This document shows, piece by piece, positions 54,413-64,000 of a stretch of 64,000 nucleotides of DNA. How positions within the stretch are numbered: position 1 is the first letter of the stretch; each line of letters begins with the position of its first letter. Under the pieces are notes generated by a model, which was not told the origin of the DNA, searched no databases, and worked only from the letters and a program-made list of their open reading frames with translations. The DNA is from Archegozetes longisetosus (lineage: Eukaryota; Arthropoda; Arachnida; Sarcoptiformes; Trhypochthoniidae), in the NCBI GenBank assembly GCA_018873245.2, contig JAEMBT020000005.1, positions 4,946,001-5,010,000 of the forward strand, read 5' to 3'. Position numbers and translations under genes: made by a program.

Positions 54413-55792
54413 TTAAGTTGTAAAATCGTGTTCACCAACACTTTGGAAAAGATAGTCTTTGTAGAGAGCGTGCCGTCTGCTCATAATTCTCCTAGTTATG
54501 AGATCTCTTTTCTCAATAAGATATTTCTTCTCTTTTCGCGGTAGAGTTGGGCTGAGTTTGGCACACCATCGCGCCAACAATACAAACATAGCAGCAAGTA
54601 TTATAATAATGAAGAGTGCATGCATGTGATACTCAGTCGGCAAGACTGACCAAAATGTATGAACTGGATATAAATAATCATTAAGGACTTGAATAGAATC
54701 AGATCCTAAAAATGATTTGAGTAGACCTGAAGCTGAGCTACTGGCGAGGAAATTGAGAAATAAAACCAGAGGTAAAAATATTCCGAAAATTCCTAAAGTC
54801 AGACCCCGTAAACTGGCTCTAAAGTTGGCTGATCTTTTAGTGGTGTCAGCTTCGAGTTTAGCGTTGATTAATTGAACTAATTGTTCGCAGTCTCGTTCGA
54901 GTGTATTGAGAGTGTTTTGAATGGTATAGTTAATGGTTTTTTCAACATCATTACAAACTTCATCGATTTGATTGACACAACGGGTCTGTCTTGAAATGTC
55001 TTGAATGGGCACATAAATGGTGGGCATATCGAACCCACACTTGTTAAGACCCGGTCGCTTACAAAGTTCTTGAACAATTTGCATCATTACTTTTTGTCGA
55101 TCGCTTTCATGTCCAGCCTCATCAGCTTTTGACAAATAGAATCGCATTCTTTCGCTATGCCTGGCATTTAGTTTTTCAACCAAATTCAAAGTCCTCTTAC
55201 ACAAGGCCTGACCGATCGGATCAAAGAAGACAAATATTAGGTCAGCCAAATCTCCCAACCATGAAATAGCTTTGTCGACATCATATGGATAATGAATATC
55301 GCCGTCGACCAGACCTGGAGTATCAATAAATGTGACTAAATTGAACTTTCTGGCTTTAGAGGCTGAGATTTCAGTCGAGAGGTATTGAATAACTCCAGGG
55401 ATTTTCTCGAGAGTCTTGAAATGAGGATACAAATGAACGGTTGCCTTTCCAGTGAGTGATTCTCTCTTTTTACCACTGGTCACAAAAGTAAAGCCCTGTG
55501 TTTCAATTGCAACGCCTGTCTTCTGAACATTCTCTTCAATATACCAGTTAATAAAACTACTCTTTCCAGCCGAATGATTGCCAATCAACAAGACTATTAT
55601 TTTTCTTCGTGGCGCCAACAAATGCAAACCAACGCTCTGTCCAATACTTATCAGCCCATTATTCGGATCCGCGTACAATAAATGCAATTCTTGTAAAATT
55701 CGCTCGTTGACCGAGACCTCAGGTACTGTTGTCACTTGTTTTGACTGTTCAACCTCCGAATTGACATTGGCTTTTGACTTTGGTTTTGGCAT
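54413..55792 (-). CDS. Dynamin/EHD-like membrane GTPase, intronless
   Basis: 459 residues in one exon. After a polar, Lys-rich N-terminus comes a GTPase domain: P-loop GNHSAGKSS (71-79), a switch I region with TQGFTF, DTPG (157-160) and SKAD (221-224). The order and wording fit the dynamin superfamily, nearest to EHD or sarcalumenin-type G domains. It lacks the EH domain and the dynamin PH and proline-rich parts. The C-terminus has two hydrophobic helices (about 331-350 and 391-408) separated by about 40 residues, then a basic tail, suggesting a membrane hairpin like mitofusin or atlastin. Likely role: membrane remodelling or tethering. Organelle and name are unknown. Convergent with RPS20. 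Confidence 0.85.
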   Translation of the reverse strand: MPKPKSKANVNSEVEQSKQVTTVPEVSVNERILQELHLLYADPNNGLISIGQSVGLHLLAPRRKIIVLLIGNHSAGKSSFINWYIEENVQKTGVAIETQGFTFVTSGKKRESLTGKATVHLYPHFKTLEKIPGVIQYLSTEISASKARKFNLVTFIDTPGLVDGDIHYPYDVDKAISWLGDLADLIFVFFDPIGQALCKRTLNLVEKLNARHSERMRFYLSKADEAGHESDRQKVMMQIVQELCKRPGLNKCGFDMPTIYVPIQDISRQTRCVNQIDEVCNDVEKTINYTIQNTLNTLERDCEQLVQLINAKLEADTTKRSANFRASLRGLTLGIFGIFLPLVLFLNFLASSSASGLLKSFLGSDSIQVLNDYLYPVHTFWSVLPTEYHMHALFIIIILAAMFVLLARWCAKLSPTLPRKEKKYLIEKRDLITRRIMSRRHALYKDYLFQSVGEHDFTT

Positions 55793-56668
55793 GTTCTTCT
55801 CAAACTTCCTTTTGTTCGCTTGATTTGTTCTAACAGATTAACAATATTGTTGATATTATCACTGATTAAATTTTGACTAAACAACTCTTATTTGATCTGT
55901 GACGTTTTCCTTGACTTTAAGCGTTTAAAGTTGTTATAATAACTGTCATAATGTAAAATAAGATGAAATAATGATTTAAAAGCACATACGATTACATATT
56001 GTCAGCACTCATCCAATAGGAGAGTGAATGCAGCACTCAATGCTATGATTCAACTCAACCAACTTTTGTCATTCAAGGTTTCATTTTTGTGTTGGCTTTC
56101 CATCAAATATTTCACTATTCGTTAGATATTACAGTGAAACTAATCTTTAAAATTGGCTTCTGATAAAAAGAATACTATGAAAAAATCGAGCTATTCTTGA
56201 AATTATGATCAGATACACTCATCAACAAATATGCACGAAAGCTGTTAACTAATAGCTTTTCACACCTTTTTCACAGAAGAGTTTATTTTTATACAAGTAA
56301 CTTATTAAAGTAGTGGAGGTTTTTTGCTATTAAAAATAGAAATGTTATCAAACACGAACTTGTTCATGAAAATTAGGATTTATATGAAATTTAATACTTA
56401 GAACTTTTAAATAGAAAGAGTCTATAAATTAGTTCATATTCAAACAGAAAAGTTTTGAAACTTTTTCGGTAAACTAGAAAATTGTTTTTAATATTCAAAA
56501 ATAATTAAGAGATCTTAATTATCAAATACATAAGACAAGTATTAATTATAAATATTTTGTTCCAATTATTGAATTGAAATCGAAACTGTTTAGAATTTTT
56601 TTACAGTTTGTTGAAACTAAAATGAGCGGATTTACAGCGAAAATTAAATAGTTTCATATACACAACAA
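55793..56668. other. Intergenic between GTPase and COPS5
   Basis: Contains the GTPase promoter and the COPS5 3' UTR. No exon recognised. Confidence 0.4.
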
Positions 56669-58134
56669 TTAAGGAACGACTTTATTGAAAAGTGTGTCTT
56701 TTACTATCTGAGACATTAATCCATGAATAGCTTCAATGGTTGTTTTACAGCTATCTTTAGTAGCCTTTGAGAGTTTGTCCTCAGTACGTTTTTCGTGAGG
56801 ATCTAAGCCAAGCATAAAACCTCCGCGACCTAATTGAGACTCTGAATTCTCGAGTTTATCACTCAAATCAAATATTTGACCCGTCGTGTAGTCAGCGTTC
56901 TATATGATAGTAAAAACAATGTTTTAGAACAAAGCATACAATTGAAAACTCAATAATCCTTGATAGTAACAAGAAAAAGGCTATTGCTATCTCAATCTGC
57001 CTGTGATGCGCATCAATTCGTTGCCAAATTTAACTTGTAACTCGTTTCTCTCACTATACTGAATATTCTTAATATCTTCAACATTATGGTCTGATGGAAA
57101 GCGTGTCATCACAAGGCATCATTTCTGGCTGCTATCACGGATTATTAAGTTTTTGAGTGTACTCATCAGAGATCAGTACATACAGTGAGAAGACTGGAAG
57201 AACTAAGAGTATGAACCCAATATTTATCCCACAATGAATCAAGTAACCGATGGTCGAGTGATGACTTGAAGTACGAAACATCTAGAGAATAATACTGTTT
57301 GCAGTGAACACCAAAATCTTCAATTTTATTCAAAGGGATTGTTTGGTATTCAGAAGGACCCTCATCTGGAGGTTTATAGCCTTTTGGATAAGTGCGAAAT
57401 GCACCCAAATTGACTTTTCCAGCTGAAATAGTTCTGACGGGATCTATAACTATAGCTACGAAAGGTTCCTGAAATTGTTGGTTAAGCATTTGTGTGCTGA
57501 CATCAATGCCTGATAGCCAACAACCATAACCAGGGTGTGAGTGATACCAACCGATCACATTCTCGAGTCTTCCGACTTGTTTAGCGCTTTCGGTATAAGC
57601 CGCCATATATTCATAGGCCTGTGCTTGTGCATTCACTCGAGTCTCTGTGCCTTCGACTGGGAGTGCAAATGAATCCATTGCTATCATTGTGTTGGCATCA
57701 ACTTTGCCTAGAAGTAAACCCATCACCTCGAGAGTACCACCACTTCTAGCATGCATAACCATCTTCAATAGGGCCAATGCACTGATGCGAATGTCTTTGA
57801 AGTAGTGAGGACTATTGAGAACAATTATTATATTAATCAAGTGGATAATTAAGACAAGACAACCCTTTAGGTGTGTGACCAAATGAGCCACCGATGTAAA
57901 TAAATGCAAAATAGTATTACACTCGATAAGCAAGTATTTTTGTTTACATCGATGGTTTATTTGATGACCAGCGTAAAGAGTTGTTTTCTCTTATGTGATA
58001 TTTAATCAATACTCTTTTTCCCACGGCTTTGCTGTCAATATGTCTTGTTGCTGTTTGCGATTATATTTATAAATTTCATCAACACTTTGAATCGTCTCCA
58101 CATTATTCGCCATTTCCCATGTGCTCTGTGCCAT
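56669..58134 (-). CDS. COPS5: COP9 signalosome subunit 5 (CSN5/Jab1)
   Basis: The zinc metalloprotease of the COP9 signalosome; it strips NEDD8 from cullins and so controls cullin-RING ubiquitin ligases. Exons 58134-58013, 57811-57184 and 56899-56669 join in frame to 326 residues (human 334). The N-terminus carries [16 protein letters not shown] and AKPWEKD. The MPN+ domain has the glutamate in [12 protein letters not shown] and the JAMM motif [14 protein letters not shown] with both His and the Asp. The C-terminal helix region ([17 protein letters not shown], then [14 protein letters not shown]) is intact. The first exon hides in a region otherwise read as intergenic. Confidence 0.97.
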
Positions 58135-61100
58135 TTTTGAACCCATTTCTAATTATATTTAATTTGGTTTTTATTCAAATTTCTTTAGTAAATATTAACG
58201 AAATGCAAAACAATGCGTTTGTGATTCAGTCGACTCGAAACAAAACTACAAAGTAAACAAAACTGCAGTTTCAGTCAAGTCTGACCTATATTACACAAAG
58301 ACAATTATTCTAATTAAAAATGAAAATGAGTGACAAAACCATTTGATTTACTTAATCATCAATATAGAAGTAAAATTGATTGACTTTAATGATAGGGGAC
58401 AAAGTGAATAGATAATTTAATAGAATAAAAAGTGTTAAGTATAAGTAGGTAAGACTAGTTATGAAGGAAGCAATTAGGCAGAAACGGAGAGACGTCTAGC
58501 GGGTAAAATGCGAATCAAGAGAAAAGTTTGGTTGATGGGCGGCACATCTTTGAAGCTGTGATCGGACAAACATTCGCTGTCATAGACAGAATCATTTTAC
58601 AGCTCATCCATTGATTTAAATCGTAAACAAAAATAAGGTAAGAAAGTTTATAAATTAATTAATAAAAATATTATCTCATATTAATAATAACGAATAAGTT
58701 ATGAATAAATAGGTTGTGTAAAGTAGAAATATGTTTATAAATAAATATATAAAAGTTGATGTAATGATCATATTCGCAGCCATTATGTGATGCGTTAGTA
58801 TTGTATTGACTGCAATGCTTAAAATGTTAACTGAAATGAATGAACTGATGTCTACTATAAGGCATACGCCCTTTTCATTTAAAGTTATCATTCCAATCAT
58901 TATTGAGTTATCACTTAAGGGATTGATTGATTGATAAATGTCTTGTGTGAGTCGTCAACAAAAGAGCAAATATAGCCTAAGATGTTTGACAAGTCCCAAA
59001 CGAGTCCGCTATCTTCATGTCATAGTAATAATAATAATAATAATAATAGCAATCGTGGTAATAATACCGTAAGCTTTGAAATAACACAACACAAGAGTTG
59101 TTTTTGATGCACAACTCTTAATGCGTGTCACAAAATGATCACGACTTGTAATCTCAATTGAAAATATAAATTATATTTTATTTAGTTTTGCGTTTGAGTC
59201 AATGTCCTGAAGACTAGTAGAAAATAAATACTAAATAAGTAAATTTAAAGATATGGTAAAGTTTTAAGAAAAGAATTGTTAGTGTTTCAAATCTATATTT
59301 ATAGATAGTTTGTTTAATTTTTATATTTTTGTATAAACGATCAAGTGTTTCATCAAATATACATCGATTAAGAGTGAGTTCTAATCTAAATGTGTCTTCA
59401 ATTCAATTTAAACAATTTATCTCAAGCAAAGATAAACAAATGGTGAAAAAAATCGTCAGTTATTGAGTTAATGACGTTTTATACGACCTGCAAATACCAT
59501 ACTAGTTATCACTATAGCATCATTTATTTGAATTAGCATTTGTTAGTATTATTAGAGATGAATAATAGTGTTAAAAGCATAAAATAACATAACTATGCTT
59601 TTAATCCTCCAATACTGATCAAATAGTCAGCATATAAAAGCATGAAACCTGTAACTTTCAATGTATAATTCTTCGTCTCTAATCTTGTTTGTTATTTGTT
59701 GAGCTCTCTATTGAAATAGAGTTGATTTATGATAAATGAGACTAACTCTATATTATTTTTGGTCAACATTTTTGAAATAGAATTGAGTGAACATACGAGT
59801 ATAAAGGAAATAAGGAATAAGTCGCAATAGTATAACTTGAAGACAATCAGGTTCAATAATTCATAGTAAGGATGGGTGACAGTTGAGCAGAGTTTTTCTA
59901 TTCTGAAAATTTTCCGAATCGAGTCAAATTTATCAGCGAACAAAACTATTATGTATTTCGATTGATTAATATTTATTATGATCAGAATGGAGTGGTTACA
60001 AATAGTTATTTTTAAAGATGCGTTGGCGTTGAGCTAATGAATAATCTTCACTCTTATAACTTATCGAATAATGATTTAATCTAAAAATGATGATTGTAGC
60101 AAAAAATCATTTCCGTAAGTCAACTCAATTTTAACGTTTAAGATTGATCCTTCAGCTCAGATTTGAAGCTTTTGATAAACATAGAATTAGATTTTGACTT
60201 GATGTAAACTGCCAGTAAAACGTCTAACTCTCACATAGAGTTAAATGTTCGATAAAAGGAAACAAAATAAATGGATAGAAAACGAAGGCTGAGTTTATAT
60301 TGTTTTCTAAGAAACAGTTAACTGCATGTATAAGTTAGAAAGGTTTAACTTTAAAACATTATTTACGCACAATTATAAGAATCGTTAGGATGTGTCTGCT
60401 GTAACGCATTATTTTGACAACAAAAGTGTAATCATAACTGACGAGCGAATGATGGTATGAGATAGTGTATTCCTTAATAGACATTTAAAATACATTATTG
60501 TATGAGTTCATTATAGCGTATTTCCATGTTACCGAATGTATTCTCGATTTAAGACTATTTGCATCCTGTTATGTACATTAGATGTGTGTATTAGATGGGA
60601 CTTGAAACGGGTGGGTCGCAAATATTATTGTTGAGCTGTTTGCGTGCTTCAAAGTAATTAGCGATGCCTGAATTTTTTCAACATTTCGTTCACTATTATC
60701 TTTCTGCTTATGTTATCAATTTGCATTTAATAATCAACCAATACTCTAAATTTGTCTTCCTCTAACCGGTAGTCATCCCCCAACTACTGTTATATATCAA
60801 TATTACTATAAATTTTTATTTGATCAAATGTCAATTGCCACTTTACTTTTATACTAATCATTTTCAACCTTCATTCGAGTTTGTTCAGTGTAACTTTTCA
60901 CTGCTTTTTACCATTAATTGAAAGCTTCATCAATATCTTTCATTTAAGCATTTAAGCCGATTTAAAAGACTTGAACATTTTTATTCCATCTTTTTGTAAA
61001 TATGAAGAGGAGTTGCTCGAAAACAACTTATTTTATTTATCCAAGAATAAACTCAGTGTCTGATTACGCTCCCAACCATGAGTCACATAAATCAAAATAC

Positions 61101-62382
61101 TTTAACTTACAAGTTAAATAAAATGTTGTGAATTAATATGATTTCTATGAAAATCGCTAGCATTTTGTACAAAATTATGGGCAAATTTGAACAATATAAC
61201 AAACTTTTCAGTACTTTAAAGATGGAAACTTCACTTCACGACCTGTTTTATCCGTAGGCAATGCGTGAAGATATACTTTTTAACAATTTTAAACCACTTA
61301 TTTTCAATTATAATACTTTGTTTCGATAAGATTTCAAGGAATTCAATTGTCATACATATAAACTGTTGATATCACGTCATTAATTTCTAGTGTCTAATAC
61401 AATCGTAGGTGAACTCAATATGAGAAACTGCATTATCTAAGGTTACGTAAAAGAATCAAACGCTTTTATGATTAATTATTGTTATATATATATAATTAAG
61501 ATATTTTCGTAAAATGTTTTCTATTGATTACTGTTTTGTATATTATGTTAAAACAGATCAAGACTACATTCCCTCACGAACTTATTAGAAAGAAGTGAAA
61601 GTAAGAGTAATTAAATATTTGATTTAAACTTGTTTTCCAATTGATTGTGATTTTAATTTTTTAGCCAAACAATCTATCTATTTGTATAGACTTGAGTGAC
61701 ATTAAAATTTGACTAGAAGGTTAAGATATCTTTATTCGGATAAGAGGTTTCTGACTAATTGTTCAACTATATGTTGATTACTTAAACTTACCGTTATTTT
61801 TAATCAAAGCTCACTCAAAAAAAAGATGTCTAATATAATTGAGTAGATTGGGTTTGGTTTAGTTAACTCTGAGGCATACCGCCCACCTGGGCTTTGATCC
61901 TCTATTATAAGTTTTGTTATTTCAAACGATTTCAATCGAAAGAAGAACAATAAGAAACAAATACACGATAATACACTGAATTCAAATTGAATTGTTTCGA
62001 AAAATGAGCTCTTTGAACAAAAGTGGCTCAACCAGAAATGTTTGTTTGGTGGAGCGATACATTAATTCGATAGCTAGAGGTTTATTGAGTAACTTTGGGT
62101 TCCTTCCTCAAAATAATAAAATTTTATTATAATTATCAGCTCTCAAATCATCAAACTCAAAGAGAGCTCAGTTTTTTCATTTTATAATCTATTCAATCTT
62201 ATCAACGAATTCAATTGAATGAATAAATTAAAGTTTGAGTAACTATAAGCATTCAATACAAATGTGATTCAAGTTTAACAGTTAAAAGAAGAATTGTTGT
62301 ATTTCAAGTTGCTATGAGTTGATAAAAAGATTAATTAGTATATTTGTTGATCTCAGTATTTAGATTGAAACCAACATCATTA
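58135..62382. other. Large intergenic region, no gene seen
   Basis: 4.2 kb between COPS5 and protein 4.1, both transcribed away from it. AT-rich, with an (ATA)n microsatellite at about 59026-59048. It may hold distant 5' exons or enhancers of the 4.1 gene. No ORF has coding support and no tRNA-like B box was noticed. Confidence 0.4.
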
Positions 62383-64000
62383 ATGGCAGAGGGAGATTCC
62401 ATTGAACAGAAATCTGAAGCTTCGACTATTGAGGTGACACATGAAAATGGACCAAAAACTAAGAAGAGAAAACCAAGATCATCAAGCAATTTGACCTCTA
62501 AAGAAACCACTTGTAAAGTTATTTTACTCGACGGCACTGAATATGAAATCCAAGTCAACGTGAGTTTTACATCTTTTACAGATTTAAATCTATTCTTATT
62601 GTAAGCAAAATGACTGATTCACCAAAATTTCGATTTAGAGACGAACCAAAGGCGGGGACCTATTTGATAAAGTTTGTGACCATTTAAGTTTACTTGAAAA
62701 GGATTATTTCAGTCTATCTTATAGAGACCACGAAGACGCCCGAGTATGTCATCCATGATGTGTACTTTATTTCAATTAAAAAATTGATATTCTTTTCAGA
62801 ATTGGCTAAATTTGGATAAAAGGATCGGGAAACAAATTCAAAGTAATATTTTGAAATTGTCATAATTTGATTGACTAATCAAATGACGTTTTATTCAATC
62901 AGATCTGCCCTGGATTTTCAATTTTGAAGTTAAGTTCTATCCGCCTGATCCTACACAACTGCAGGAAGATATTACCAGGTACTGGATTGAGTCAATCTAT
63001 TGAATTATAAGACTGTCTAATGTAAAGTATCAAATACCACATTGTTACAGATATCTTTTATGTTTACAAATACGGAATGACATCCTGTCGGGTCGTCTTC
63101 CATGCTCTTTCGTGACTCATGCAATGCTAGGTTCTTATTTGGCGCAATCAGAGCTCGGAGACTACGAACCTGACGAACACGGCCCCGATTACTTATCTGA
63201 ATTTCGTTTTGCACCCAATCAAACACACGAATTAGAAGAAAAAGTTTGTGAACTTCATAAACAACACAGAGGACAGACATCAGCTGAGGCTGAATTGCAA
63301 TACTTAGAAAATGCTAAGAAGTTGGCGATGTATGGCGTGGACTTACATCAAGCCAAAGATTCTGCTGGAGTTGACATAATGATGGGCGTCTGTTCCTCAG
63401 GTTTACTTGTTTATAGAGACAGATTGCGTATCAATCGGTTTGCCTGGCCCAAAATCCTAAAAATTTCATATAAAAGAAATAATTTTTATATAAAGATAAG
63501 ACCAGGTGAGTTCGAGCAGTACGAAAGTACTATCGGATTCAAATTGGCTAATCATAAGGCTGCTAAACGTCTTTGGAAGACATGTGTCGAGCATCACACC
63601 TTTTTTAGGTCAGTCTCACTTCAATCAATAGCTTTAATTCCTGTCTATTTATCATCTATTCATCCTATCATTGATACTTTGCAATAGACTTATGTCACCT
63701 GAAGCCCCTCCAAAACAAAAGCTATTTTTACCTCGTTTTGGATCAAAATTCCGATATTCTGGGAAGACTCACTATCAAACAAGAATGTCTAGTGCTCTTA
63801 TCGATAGACCTCCACTTAATTTCCAAAGAACACTTAGTAATAGAAGATTGACCACAAGGAGTATGGATGGAGGTATGTCTTGACAGTCATTAACGTTAAG
63901 CTTATGGAAGATTATAGTGTTTTATGTCTACTGGAGATTTAATTAAATTTTGCTCGAATGCATGATTGATTTTTTGCATTGTTTAATTTTTTTGCATTGT
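62383..64000 (+). CDS. Protein 4.1 / coracle-like FERM protein, 5' part (cut by window end)
   Basis: Links membrane proteins to the spectrin-actin skeleton and, in arthropods, belongs to septate junctions (coracle). Exons seen: 62383-62559, 62639-62743, 62800-62842, 62903-62978, 63051-63608 and 63688-63872, all in phase and ending at a GTATGT donor. After a short acidic-basic start come the three FERM lobes: [95 protein letters not shown] and CVEHHTFFR. Next is the FERM-adjacent region [13 protein letters not shown] and [14 protein letters not shown]. The spectrin-actin and C-terminal domains, if present, are beyond the window. An upstream non-coding exon is possible. Confidence 0.95.

Overview
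This is nuclear DNA from an animal, most likely an arthropod. It is strongly AT-rich, and its genes are split by short GT-AG introns (mostly 45-200 bp). Several genes with clear animal orthologs point this way: SIRT2, ARL2, KAT5/Tip60, DPH3, an M6-family proteolipid, an ABCG/ABCH-type half transporter, threonine dehydrogenase, COX6C, NCOA6, TAF2, RPS20, COPS5 and protein 4.1. The ABCH-like transporter and the compact introns suggest a small-genome arthropod such as a mite, but the species cannot be fixed from this window.

Positions 1-6200 are accessory DNA. They hold a minisatellite, a degenerate Penelope-like retroelement (1126-3023) with inverted 250-bp arms that carry a hammerhead-ribozyme-like core, and a 1-kb foldback DNA transposon (3429-4460). 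The foldback has a 9-bp target duplication and splits a small unrecognised ORF. From 7 to 28 kb the genes are dense: an intronless USP (-), SIRT2 (+), ARL2 (-), KAT5 (+), DPH3 (-), M6 (-), the ABC transporter (-) and threonine dehydrogenase (-), whose long first intron holds an old palindromic element. From 28 to 37.7 kb lies a decay zone: a CT microsatellite, two copies of a 400-bp MITE, an extensive unprocessed exportin-7 pseudogene (+), and a frame-broken gene with two bacterial-type HIT domains (-).

From 37.9 to 64 kb the genes are again dense: COX6C (+), NCOA6 (-), TAF2 (-), RPS20 (+, head-to-head with TAF2), an intronless dynamin-like membrane GTPase (-), COPS5 (-) and the 5' part of protein 4.1/coracle (+, cut by the window end). 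There is no operon logic. The genes are housekeeping: chromatin and transcription (KAT5, NCOA6, TAF2, SIRT2), protein turnover (USP, COPS5), translation (RPS20, DPH3), mitochondria (COX6C, TDH), and membrane or cytoskeleton (ARL2, M6, ABC, 4.1). In most genes the exons join in frame from start to stop. TAF2 has one frame break and NCOA6 has two. All three fit a single missing base, which looks more like assembly error than gene death.
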